Assembly: GCA_009924765.1 (NCBI GenBank)
Contig: RFQW01000002.1
Span: 1-18,959, forward strand
DNA length: 18,959 nucleotides
Direction: 5' to 3'
Origin: Planctomycetota bacterium
GTDB taxonomy: Bacteria; Planctomycetota; Phycisphaerae; Phycisphaerales; SM1A02
The notes beneath the pieces were generated by a model. That model searched no databases, was not told the origin of the DNA, and saw only the letters and a list, made by a program, of their open reading frames with translations. Positions within the stretch are counted from its first letter, which is position 1; every line of letters starts with the position of its first letter. Shown piece by piece: positions 7,186-14,028 of the stretch. Position numbers and translations under genes: made by a program.

Positions 7186-7545
7186 ATGAAGCGTTTCGCA
7201 ATCATCGCTGCGGCCGGTCTGATGCTCGGCCTGGCAGCCTGCAACAAGGACACCAAGACCACTGACGCCAAGGCCACCCCGGCCGCCGCCAAGGCAAGCC
7301 CGGGCGCCGTGAACGAGAAGAAGTCCGACTGCTGCACCGAGAAGGCCAAGACCGACTGCTGCAAGGACAAGGCCAACACCTCGGCTGGCGCGGTCAGCGA
7401 GAAGAAGAGCGACTGCAAGAGCAGCTGCTCGGACAAGAAGAGCGAGTGCACTGACAAGGCTGCCAGCCCCGGCGCCGTCAGCGGCAACTCCGGCTGCCCC
7501 ATGTCGGGCGGCACCTGCCCCTTCGCGGGCAAGACGAACGGCTGA
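7186..7545 (+). CDS. Small Cys/Lys-rich lipoprotein with three 28-residue repeats
   Basis: A 119-residue predicted lipoprotein. The start is firm: ATG with AAGGAG 7 nt upstream. The signal peptide is MKRF followed by a hydrophobic stretch, with lipobox L-A-A-C at C19, so the mature protein should be membrane-anchored and face the periplasm. After a Lys/Thr/Ala linker come three repeats at residues 38-65, 66-93 and 94-119. Each begins S-(P/A)-G-A-V; the first two continue (N/S)-E-K-K-S-D-C. Nine cysteines follow the lipidated one: C49, C50, C58, C59, C77, C81, C88, C104 and C111, mostly as CC or C-x3-C pairs between lysines. This looks suited to binding soft metals or to forming disulfides, which is inference. 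I recognise no named family. It is a single-gene unit: own promoter, and an intrinsic terminator 27 bp after its TGA. Confidence 0.88.
   Translation: MKRFAIIAAAGLMLGLAACNKDTKTTDAKATPAAAKASPGAVNEKKSDCCTEKAKTDCCKDKANTSAGAVSEKKSDCKSSCSDKKSECTDKAASPGAVSGNSGCPMSGGTCPFAGKTNG
7297..7542 (+). repeat. In-gene tandem repeat, period 84 bp (three copies)
   Basis: Copies start at 7297, 7381 and 7465, exactly 84 bp (28 codons) apart. The best conserved part is the first 12 codons. The third copy is two codons shorter and diverged, ending at the stop codon. Similarity is clearest in the protein; nucleotide identity has decayed at synonymous sites. Confidence 0.75.
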
Positions 7546-7571
7546 ACCAGCCCTTCTGAACTGAAGCACTC

Positions 7572-7609
7572 GCGCGGCCCGCCCTCATCAGGTGGGCCGC
7601 GCTGCTTTT
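7572..7609 (+). terminator. Intrinsic terminator after the Cys-rich lipoprotein gene
   Basis: GCGCGGCCCGCC (7572-7583) pairs with GGTGGGCCGCGC (7591-7602) as a 12-bp stem with one G-U pair and a 7-nt loop. A short run of four T residues follows at 7606-7609. It separates the lipoprotein gene from pyrC, whose candidate promoter begins 8 bp further on. Confidence 0.85.
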
Positions 7610-7616
7610 GCGGCGT

Positions 7617-7622
7617 TACCAT
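7617..7622 (+). promoter_or_regulatory. Candidate -10 box of pyrC (leaderless start)
   Basis: TACCAT, then 7 nt, then the pyrC GTG. No Shine-Dalgarno sequence can fit because the terminator ends just upstream. This is the clearest leaderless arrangement in the window. Confidence 0.5.
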
Positions 7623-7629
7623 CGGCCGC

Positions 7630-8952
7630 GTGGCCACCGAGACAACCATCCTGATTCGTGGCGGACGCGTGATCGACCCGGTGCGTGCCTTCGACGCGAC
7701 AGGCGATGTGCTGATCCAGGGCGAGCGCGTGATGCAGATCAGCGCCACGCCCATCGCGACCAGCGGCACACGCGTGATCGACGCCGACGGCTGCATCGTC
7801 TGCCCAGGGCTGATCGACCCGCATGTGCACCTGCGCGAACCAGGCGGCGAGCGCAAGGAGACCATCCGCACCGGCGCCGAGAGCGCGATCGCGGGCGGCT
7901 TCAGCATGGTGGCGTGCATGCCCAACACGCAGCCTGCGCTCGACCTGCCCAGCCTGGTCGACTTCGTGCGCCTGAAGGCCGGCGAGGCGAAGCTGGCGCG
8001 CGTGCGCGTGGTCGGCGCGGCCACGGTGGGCCGTGCGGGCGATCGACTGGCCCCGATGGGCGCCATGACCAAGGCCGGCGCCGTGGCCTTCAGTGATGAT
8101 GGCGACGGCATCGCCAGCGCAGCCATGATGCGGCGCGTGCTGGAAACCTGCCGCTCGATCGACCGACCCTTCTTCCAGCACTGCCAGGAACCGACGCTCA
8201 CGCACGACGCGGTGATGAACGAGGGACCGCTGGCCGCGAAGCTGGGGCTTGGCGGATGGCCGGCCGTCGCGGAAGAACTGATGTTCGAGCGCGACGTGCG
8301 ACTGAACGCATCGATCGGCTGCCGCTACCACGCGCAGCACCTCTCGAGCGCGGGCAGCGTGGACATCCTGCGCCGCGCCCGTGCCGCCGGGCAGCCGGTG
8401 AGCGGCGAGGCCAGTCCGCATCACCTGCTGCTCACCGACGCCGCGTGCGAAGGCTGGAACACGATCGCCAAGGTGAATCCCCCGCTGCGCACCGCCGACG
8501 ATGCGCGCGCCCTGCGCGATGCGGTGGTGGACGGCACCATCAGCGTGCTGGCCACCGATCATGCGCCACACACCGCCAGCGAGAAGGGCCGCGACTTCGC
8601 CTCGGCGCCCTTCGGCTGCATCGGGCTCGAGAGCGCGGTGGGCATGTACGGTCTGGCGCTGGTGAAGAGCGGCGCCATGCAGTGGCCCGCGGTGATCGAA
8701 CGCATGACCGTGGGCCCCGCCCGATTGCTGGGTCTGCTCGAGCAGGGTTTTGGACGACTCTTTGAAGGTGGTCCCGCCGACGTCAGCGTGATCGATCCCC
8801 GCGCCGAGTGGAAGATCGACGCATCCACCTTCCGCAGCCGCAGCCGCAACTGTCCCTTCGATGGATGGACCGCGCATGGCCGGCCTGTCGCCGTGGTCGC
8901 GGAGGGCCGCGCCTTCGACCTGCGCGCGCCACACTGGGCGACCCAGACGTGA
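7630..8952 (+). CDS. pyrC: Dihydroorotase, class I
   Basis: Zinc amidohydrolase that cyclises carbamoyl aspartate to dihydroorotate, step three of UMP synthesis. It has 440 residues, normal for class I. The first metal site is H65-x-H67 in DPHVHLREPG. N99 lies in CMPNTQPA. D156/D157 in SDDG sits where Aquifex-type enzymes use an aspartate instead of a carboxylated lysine. H184 (QHCQEP), H234/H237 (YHAQHLSS) and the catalytic D310 (ATDHAPH) are present. The end, with NCPFDGW and a G-R-x-V-A-V-V strand, is typical. The GTG start is supported by the TACCAT box 7 nt upstream. Its TGA overlaps the GTG of the MMPL gene (GTGA), so the two are probably translated together, an unexplained pairing of pyrimidine synthesis with an exporter. 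Although inactive dihydroorotase-like paralogues exist, all catalytic residues are kept here. Confidence 0.93.
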   Translation: MATETTILIRGGRVIDPVRAFDATGDVLIQGERVMQISATPIATSGTRVIDADGCIVCPGLIDPHVHLREPGGERKETIRTGAESAIAGGFSMVACMPNTQPALDLPSLVDFVRLKAGEAKLARVRVVGAATVGRAGDRLAPMGAMTKAGAVAFSDDGDGIASAAMMRRVLETCRSIDRPFFQHCQEPTLTHDAVMNEGPLAAKLGLGGWPAVAEELMFERDVRLNASIGCRYHAQHLSSAGSVDILRRARAAGQPVSGEASPHHLLLTDAACEGWNTIAKVNPPLRTADDARALRDAVVDGTISVLATDHAPHTASEKGRDFASAPFGCIGLESAVGMYGLALVKSGAMQWPAVIERMTVGPARLLGLLEQGFGRLFEGGPADVSVIDPRAEWKIDASTFRSRSRNCPFDGWTAHGRPVAVVAEGRAFDLRAPHWATQT

Positions 8953-10661
8953 GCGCCGCCGGCAGCATGCGTCGCCGGGCGATGGATCGTCTGGTGGCGT
9001 GGGTGTCTCGCCGTCCGGCCACCATCGTGCTCACGACGGCGCTGATCGCGACGGCCTGTGCGCTGCTGAGCTGGAAATACCTGCGACTGGATGCGGACAC
9101 CAATTCGCTGATCGGGGACCAGCAGCCCTTCATGGAGGGGTACCGCGCGTTCCAGCGCAACTTCGGCGATCTGGAATACCTGCTGGTGGTGGTGGATCCA
9201 AAGGGGCACGAGCGCGAGGCCGACGCCGCGGTGCGTGAACTGGTGGACGGCCTGCGCGCGGTGCCGGATGTGCCCGGCGTGATGGGCTTCGTGGATGCAG
9301 CCGAGCAGTTCCGCGTGAGCACATGGGCCATGCCTGACGCCACGCTGCGGGACCTGCATCTGGCGCGCGGCGCGCTGCCGGAACTGGCCTCCCGTCCCGG
9401 CGGCGGCGGCCTGCTGAAGGCGAGCGCCGAGCGCGTGGAACGCCTGCTGAAGGAAGGCGGCGACATGCAGGATGCGGCGCGCCGCGAACTGGCGGCGCAG
9501 GCCTTCCTGCTGGCCCGATGCGCGCTGGGCGGCATGCCGGATGCGGCCGAGAGCCTGGCCACACCGCGCAACGACGAGTGGCTGCTGGCGGACGGCGGTC
9601 ATCTTCGACTGATCCTGGTGATGCCGGTGAAGAGCTACGACACGCTGAGCGTGATCGAGCGGCCACTGCAGCAGATGCGCGAGGTGATGGCACGCGTGGG
9701 CCGCGCGCACCCCACGGTCGACATCGGCCTGACCGGACGTCCGGTGCTGCAGGCGGATGAGATGTCCACCACCAACGACGACATGAACATCGCCAGCATC
9801 GCCGCACTTGCGATGTGCGCGGGTCTGTTCATGTTCGTGTTCCGCGGCGTGAAACGGCCGCTGCTGGCGGTGCTCACGTTTCTGGCCGGATCGGCGCTCA
9901 CCTACGGCGCCGCCACGCTGCTGGTGGGTCGACTCAACCTGCTGAGCGTGGTGTTCATGCTGGTGCTGGTTGGCGTGGGGCTTGATTACGGCATCCACAT
10001 GATCGCCCGGTATCTGGAGGGCCTGCGTCACCTTGGTCCCACGGCCAGCGTGCGGCACATGGTTCGCCGCGCCGTGCCAAGCATGCTGGCTGGCGCGGCC
10101 ACGAGCAGCGGAACCTTCCTGATCGCCATGGTGGCGCCCATGCAGGGGCTGCGGGAACTGGGCCTGATCAGCGGCGTGGGCCTGCTGCTGTGCGCCGTCA
10201 CCATGGCGTTCGCGTTGCCCGCCCTGCTGCTGCTTCTCGATGGCGGTGCGCGCCGACAGCCGCTGCGTCGCGGATTCTTCGAGGAACCACTGGATGGGCG
10301 AATGGATCGCTTCGATGGACGCGCTGCGCCGCGACACGTGGTGCTGCTGGTGGTGTCGCTGGCGCTGGCCGCGGCCGGATGCTGGATCGGCGCGCGTGAC
10401 GTGTCGTTCGAGAGCAACCTGCTGCGACTGCAGGCCGATGGATTGACGAGCGTGTCATGGCAGCGACGGCTGCAGGCCGAGGGTGGCAACGCGACGTGGT
10501 TCGGTGCCTGCACCGTGGCGTCGATGGCGGACATTCCTCCCATGATCGAGCGCGCCAGGACCGAACCGCTGATCGGGCGCGTTCGAAGCGTGCTGATGTG
10601 GTGCAGGCCGACACGCCCGAGCGCGCGACCCTGCGCAGCGAGATCGGTGCGGCCGCCCTGA
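8949..10661 (+). CDS. MMPL/RND-family transporter, N-terminal part (gene frameshifted)
   Basis: First part of a large RND-superfamily membrane exporter of the MMPL/HpnN kind, which moves lipids or other hydrophobic cargo across the envelope. The GTG at 8949 overlaps the pyrC stop. One membrane helix (about residues 22-42) is followed by a large exported loop starting DADTNSL. Then come five helices (about 278-430) with GVGLDYGIHM, the acidic helix-4-like motif of the family. A further helix follows near 463-480, then the second exported loop begins. After about residue 548 the frame leaves the family-like sequence and stops at 10661. The rest continues in another frame from 10595. Restoring one base near 10593-10596 gives one protein of about 882 residues, normal for HpnN-like MMPL proteins. 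The substrate is unknown. Confidence 0.85.
   Translation: MSAAGSMRRRAMDRLVAWVSRRPATIVLTTALIATACALLSWKYLRLDADTNSLIGDQQPFMEGYRAFQRNFGDLEYLLVVVDPKGHEREADAAVRELVDGLRAVPDVPGVMGFVDAAEQFRVSTWAMPDATLRDLHLARGALPELASRPGGGGLLKASAERVERLLKEGGDMQDAARRELAAQAFLLARCALGGMPDAAESLATPRNDEWLLADGGHLRLILVMPVKSYDTLSVIERPLQQMREVMARVGRAHPTVDIGLTGRPVLQADEMSTTNDDMNIASIAALAMCAGLFMFVFRGVKRPLLAVLTFLAGSALTYGAATLLVGRLNLLSVVFMLVLVGVGLDYGIHMIARYLEGLRHLGPTASVRHMVRRAVPSMLAGAATSSGTFLIAMVAPMQGLRELGLISGVGLLLCAVTMAFALPALLLLLDGGARRQPLRRGFFEEPLDGRMDRFDGRAAPRHVVLLVVSLALAAAGCWIGARDVSFESNLLRLQADGLTSVSWQRRLQAEGGNATWFGACTVASMADIPPMIERARTEPLIGRVRSVLMWCRPTRPSARPCAARSVRPP
10590..10600 (+). other. Frameshift point in the MMPL gene (one base missing)
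   Basis: In frame one the protein reads RVRSVL and then turns into unrelated sequence. In the -1 frame it resumes as DVVQADTPER. Adding one G to give CTG-GAT-GTG-GTG joins the two parts smoothly. There is no slippery heptamer, so programmed frameshifting is unlikely. Confidence 0.8.
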
Positions 10662-11596
10662 CAAGCCCCGCATCGCAGCGACAGATCGCCACGCCCGAGT
10701 CGGCGGATCGCGCGGCGCGGGCCTTCGGTGATCTGGCCAACATGGCCGGCCTTGCGGGCGCACCGAAGGCGGACGCGCAGTTGATCGAGACCCTGCGCGA
10801 CGCGCTGCACCGGCTGAACGAGGCGCTGCGCACGCAACCCGATGCCACGGTTCGTGCAACGGAGGCGGCCGCGGAACGCGCAGGCATGGCGGCGGAGATG
10901 ACGGGCCGCGGCGCGCGCGCATCGGTGCGCGATGCGCTGCCGGACGCGGTTCGCGACACCTTCACCAGCGCCAGCGGACAGTGCGCCGTGATCCTGCATC
11001 CGGCCGAGGATGTGTGGGAATCGGACGCCATGACGCGATTCGTGCAGGCCATCCGCCGCGTGGATCCGGAGGTGACGGGCGTGCCCATCACGGTGAGCGA
11101 GTCGATCATCCTGATGCGTCGCTCCTTCTTCGAGCAGGGCCTGCTGGCGCTGGCGTTCGTGGCGCTGCTGCTGCTGCTCGATTTCCGTTCCTGGAAGCTG
11201 GCGGCACTGTCGCTGGCCAGCCTGCTGATGGGGCTGGCCTGGACGATGGGGCTGATGGGCCTGCTGCAGATCCCCTTCAACCTCGCCAACTTCTTCGCCA
11301 TTCCCATCATGATCGGTCTGGCCGTGGACAGCTGCATCCATGTCACGCACCGCGCCGTGGATGGCGGACTGCAGGTGGGCTTCGGCAGCACGCGACGCGC
11401 GGTGATCGTGACCGCGCTCACCACCACGATCGGCTTCGGCATGCTGATGTTCGCCCAGCACCGCGGGCTGCGAAGCCTTGGCCAGCTGATGGCCCTCGCG
11501 AGCCTGTGCTGCCTTGCAAGCAGCGTGTGGCTGCTGCCCGCCATGCTGCGCATCGCGGGGCTTGGACGCGTGCGCGTGACCACGCCCACGGCCTAG
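10595..11596 (+). CDS. MMPL/RND-family transporter, C-terminal part (gene frameshifted)
   Basis: Continuation of the preceding exporter in the -1 frame. It holds the rest of the second exported loop, including a long Ala-rich helical stretch, and then five membrane helices at the end. GLAVDSCIHVTHR corresponds to GVGLDYGIHM of the first half, as expected for the internal duplication of RND proteins. FFAIPIMIGLAVD and the following TALTTTIGFGMLM segment are characteristic. The part has no start codon with a ribosome site at its beginning, so it is unlikely to be a separate gene. The stop is TAG at 11594-11596, which overlaps the candidate -10 box of the next gene. Codon use looks the same on both sides of the break, which argues against long-standing decay. 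Confidence 0.85.
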   Translation, partial: DVVQADTPERATLRSEIGAAALTSPASQRQIATPESADRAARAFGDLANMAGLAGAPKADAQLIETLRDALHRLNEALRTQPDATVRATEAAAERAGMAAEMTGRGARASVRDALPDAVRDTFTSASGQCAVILHPAEDVWESDAMTRFVQAIRRVDPEVTGVPITVSESIILMRRSFFEQGLLALAFVALLLLLDFRSWKLAALSLASLLMGLAWTMGLMGLLQIPFNLANFFAIPIMIGLAVDSCIHVTHRAVDGGLQVGFGSTRRAVIVTALTTTIGFGMLMFAQHRGLRSLGQLMALASLCCLASSVWLLPAMLRIAGLGRVRVTTPTA

Positions 11597-11599
11597 GAT
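11594..11599 (+). promoter_or_regulatory. Candidate -10 box of the HMA lipoprotein gene
   Basis: TAGGAT, then 7 nt, then ATG, with no Shine-Dalgarno sequence. The box includes the TAG stop of the MMPL gene, so half the match is imposed by the stop codon. The exact spacing, equal to that of pyrC and ribF, is the only reason to list it. Confidence 0.3.
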
Positions 11600-11606
11600 C
11601 CGGCGC

Positions 11607-11948
11607 ATGCGAACCCCGCTCCTGCTTGCCGCGACCCTGCTTGTCCTCGTCCCGATCGGTTGCGGCGACGGCGGCAACGATCCACGCATCACCGCCACCG
11701 CGCCGATCGCGCTGCGCTACCAGGTGGACGGCATGCACTGCGATGGATGCGTGCAGGCCATCACCGACAAGGTGAAGCATGTGGATGGCGTGGTGGATTG
11801 CCGCGTGAGCCTTGCGGACCGTCAGGCCGACGTGGTGGTGCGCGATGACACCACCGCCCTGCCCGTGCAGCACGCGATCGAGAAACTTGGCTACAAGGTG
11901 AAGCCGCTGCCCGCGCCGAGCGCCGCAGCAGCGCCCGCTGCGCCGTGA
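11607..11948 (+). CDS. Exported lipoprotein with heavy-metal-associated (HMA) domain
   Basis: A 113-residue protein with a signal peptide (MRTPLLLAATLLVLVPIGC) whose lipobox cysteine is C19. It is followed by one HMA domain of about 70 residues. The metal site is G-M-H-C45-x2-C48, the usual copper/zinc/mercury-binding loop. The fold elements expected after it are present: VKHVDGVVDCRV, a D-x-V-V-V strand and an AIEKLGYKVK end. HMA domains of this kind are mostly cytoplasmic chaperones or parts of P-type ATPases. Here the protein should be anchored on the outer face of the inner membrane or in the outer membrane, more like periplasmic MerP. An Ala/Pro tail ends the protein. It lies just downstream of the MMPL gene, and its TGA abuts the nrnA stop codon with no gap. 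The metal is unknown. Confidence 0.88.
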   Translation: MRTPLLLAATLLVLVPIGCGDGGNDPRITATAPIALRYQVDGMHCDGCVQAITDKVKHVDGVVDCRVSLADRQADVVVRDDTTALPVQHAIEKLGYKVKPLPAPSAAAAPAAP

Positions 11949-13010
11949 TCAGCGCGAGGCGAGCGCACGCTCGATGGCCTGCGCCAATGCCTGGTTCGCC
12001 TGCTCCATCGAGCCCTTGAACTTGGCACCCGCCGCGTGCACATGGCCGCCACCGCCGAACTGCGCGGCGAGCTGATTCACGTCCACGAACGCGCCGCCCT
12101 TCGTCATGGGGGGCTTGCTGCGAAGGCTGATCTTCACCACGGGGTCCGTGCCGTTCTGTGAAAGCAACGCGCTCACCTCCACCGATCCAACGGTCATGGG
12201 CGCGTTCACCGCACCGGCCAGGTCCTCGGAACTGCCGCTCGACTGCGCGAAGTCCTCTGCACGCAGCCGCATGAGCGCGGCGCGGCCATTGGCCAGCCAC
12301 TGGATGCTGCCCATGGCCCGTGCGAGCAGGTCGATGCGCTGGGGACGCGCGGTTTCCTCCAGCTGGCGATACAGGCGGTCCTTGTCCACACCGGCCGACA
12401 GCAGGCGCGACGCCAGCGCGAACACCGCCGCATCGGCGCCGCTGAAGCGGAACCAGCCGGTGTCGGTCGCCAGTCCCGCGAACAGTGCCTCGGCGATCGA
12501 ACCAACGCCGCCGCTTCCGGGCGCATCGAAGGGCACGCCAAGCGCATCCAGCACCGGCACCAGGGCCTGCGTGCAGCTGGCGCACGAGATGTCCACGATG
12601 CGATCCGCGAATCCGGTGTCGCCTGAACGGTGATGATCGACGTTGATGCAGCGCTCCAGACGCGCCTTCATCCACGGGCCGAGGATCTCGAGCTGGCTCC
12701 ACGATCCGGTGTCCACCACGATCACCAGATCGAAATCATCCGCAGGCATCGCCTCGGGCGCGCGACCGGGCTTCTCGCCAGCCAGCAGCACGCCCAGCGA
12801 TGGATCGAACGGTCCACACAGCCATGGCTGCACGCGCTTGCCGAGCGTGCGAAGCGCCCGCGTGACGGCAAGCACGCTGCCCACGGCGTCGCCATCAGGC
12901 TTGTCGTGTGCGGTCACAAGCACGCTGCCTGCGGCACGGATGCGCTCGGCGATGCGTGCGGGTGAAGCCGTGCTGGCGTAGGCCGAAGCCTGCGTTGCGG
13001 CGATGGTCAT
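11949..13010 (-). CDS. nrnA: DHH/DHHA1 phosphoesterase, NrnA-like (nanoRNase / pAp phosphatase)
   Basis: DHH-superfamily enzyme that in known members degrades very short RNAs and hydrolyses 3'-phosphoadenosine 5'-phosphate. It has 353 residues. Mn-binding motifs are H35-x3-D39-x-D41 (HDKPDGD), D100 (VVDTGS), D125-H126-H127 (VDHHRSGDTGF) and D183 (ATDTGWF). The DHHA1 substrate domain ends with GGGGHVHAAG (about residues 323-332). The ATG at 13010 overlaps the ribF TGA as ATGA, so translation is probably coupled. In many bacteria nrnA and ribF belong to the nusA-infB-rbfA-nrnA-truB-ribF cluster, so this pair looks like a remnant of it. A c-di-nucleotide phosphodiesterase activity is possible, since some DHH-DHHA1 enzymes have it, but the length and motif order fit NrnA. 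Confidence 0.9.
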   Translation of the reverse strand: MTIAATQASAYASTASPARIAERIRAAGSVLVTAHDKPDGDAVGSVLAVTRALRTLGKRVQPWLCGPFDPSLGVLLAGEKPGRAPEAMPADDFDLVIVVDTGSWSQLEILGPWMKARLERCINVDHHRSGDTGFADRIVDISCASCTQALVPVLDALGVPFDAPGSGGVGSIAEALFAGLATDTGWFRFSGADAAVFALASRLLSAGVDKDRLYRQLEETARPQRIDLLARAMGSIQWLANGRAALMRLRAEDFAQSSGSSEDLAGAVNAPMTVGSVEVSALLSQNGTDPVVKISLRSKPPMTKGGAFVDVNQLAAQFGGGGHVHAAGAKFKGSMEQANQALAQAIERALASR

Positions 13011-13915
13011 GCCAGGGCCTCCATGGGAATCTCCTCACGCGTGCGAACCACGTCGCGGTGCATCTGCGCGGCCAGCGCAGGCATGGCATCGAAGCGCGCC
13101 TGTTCGCGAAGCCAACGATCGAACCGGATGGTGAGCGTCCAGCCATACTGGTCGAGCGGGGCCTGATGATCGAGCAGGAACGCTTCCACCGTGCGCTCCG
13201 CCTCGCCGAAGGTGGGCTTGGTTCCCACGCTGATCGCGGCGCGACGCCGACCACCGTCGGGCAGCATGGCCACGCCGGCATACACGCCGTCGGCCGGCAG
13301 GATGCGATCGCCGTGCTCCACGTTGCATGTTGGCCAGCCAAGGTCACGACCGCGCTGGTCGCCGCGGATCACCGTGCCGGAGAACGCGTAGGCACGACCG
13401 AGCACGCGCGCAACATCCTCCACGCGGCCCTGCGCAAGCAGCCACCGCAGCAAGGAGCTGCTCGCGGGCGCAACGCCCGCATCGCCAAGCTGCACCTGCA
13501 CGGGCTCCACCACCTCCACACGGAACCCCAGCTTCGCGCCCATGGTTCGCAGCAGATCGATGTCACCGCCCCGGCCCTTGCCGAAATGGAAGTCTGGCCC
13601 CTCCACGACGCCATCGAACCCAACATCGCGCTTGAGCCATTCGATGAAGTCCTCGGCCGACATGCCGAGCAGCGAGGGCTTCACCTCGAGCACGCGCACC
13701 TCGTCGGCGCCCGCGTCGCGAAGCGCCTGCAGCCGCTCGACGGGCAGTTGCACATTCTGCGGCGCCAGCTCGGGCCGAAGCAGACGCATGGGATGCGGCT
13801 CGAAGGTGACGGCCACCACGGTGCCACCGGGGCCAGCCACCGCGCGGGCGCGGGCAAGCAACGCCTGATGACCCAGGTGCACGCCGTCGAAATTGCCGAT
13901 GGTGACGCAGCGCAA
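13007..13915 (-). CDS. ribF: Bifunctional riboflavin kinase / FAD synthetase
   Basis: Converts riboflavin to FMN and then FAD. From a TTG at 13915 it has 302 residues, the usual RibF length. The nucleotidyltransferase half starts at once with VTIGNFDGVHLGH (HxGH at 13-16) and has GPDFHFGKGRGGD near 106-118. The riboflavin kinase half has G-x-V-I-R-G-D-Q-R-G-x-x-L-G-W-P-T-x-N (P195, T196, N198), then PADGVY, SVGTKPTF and the catalytic V-E-A-F-L-L-D segment. The frame is open further upstream into the glutamate dehydrogenase gene, but no ATG or GTG is usable close to the domain. TTG is favoured because TAGGCT lies exactly 7 nt before it. nrnA follows with an ATGA overlap. No FMN riboswitch is visible upstream. 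Confidence 0.9.
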   Translation of the reverse strand: MRCVTIGNFDGVHLGHQALLARARAVAGPGGTVVAVTFEPHPMRLLRPELAPQNVQLPVERLQALRDAGADEVRVLEVKPSLLGMSAEDFIEWLKRDVGFDGVVEGPDFHFGKGRGGDIDLLRTMGAKLGFRVEVVEPVQVQLGDAGVAPASSSLLRWLLAQGRVEDVARVLGRAYAFSGTVIRGDQRGRDLGWPTCNVEHGDRILPADGVYAGVAMLPDGGRRRAAISVGTKPTFGEAERTVEAFLLDHQAPLDQYGWTLTIRFDRWLREQARFDAMPALAAQMHRDVVRTREEIPMEALA

Positions 13916-13922
13916 GGTGCGA

Positions 13923-13928
13923 AGCCTA
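13923..13928 (-). promoter_or_regulatory. Candidate -10 box of ribF-nrnA (leaderless TTG start)
   Basis: On the minus strand TAGGCT is followed by 7 nt and then TTG, which opens the conserved RibF N-terminus. There is no Shine-Dalgarno sequence. The spacing equals that of pyrC. Confidence 0.42.
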
Positions 13929-14004
13929 TCGGTTGAAATGACACCCCCCAACAGCGGAATGTGCGAGCGCTTATAGGACGCACTCGAACACTGGCTTGTA
14001 GTCA

Positions 14005-14028
14005 CCCCGCCAAACGGGGATATTCCCC
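14005..14028 (+). promoter_or_regulatory. Inverted repeats directly before the glutamate dehydrogenase start codon
   Basis: Two alternative pairings share the middle arm. CCCCG (14005-14009) pairs with CGGGG (14015-14019), and GGGGA (14016-14020) pairs with TCCCC (14024-14028) around a TAT loop. The second ends 2 nt before the ATG, where a ribosome site would be. It could be an operator or a switch-like leader hairpin; I recognise no known regulator site. Confidence 0.35.

Noticed and set aside
8559..10337. Minus-strand open frame of 592 codons opposite pyrC and the MMPL gene
   Set aside because: Antisense shadow of two recognised genes, low-complexity Gln/His/Arg-rich composition and no domain.
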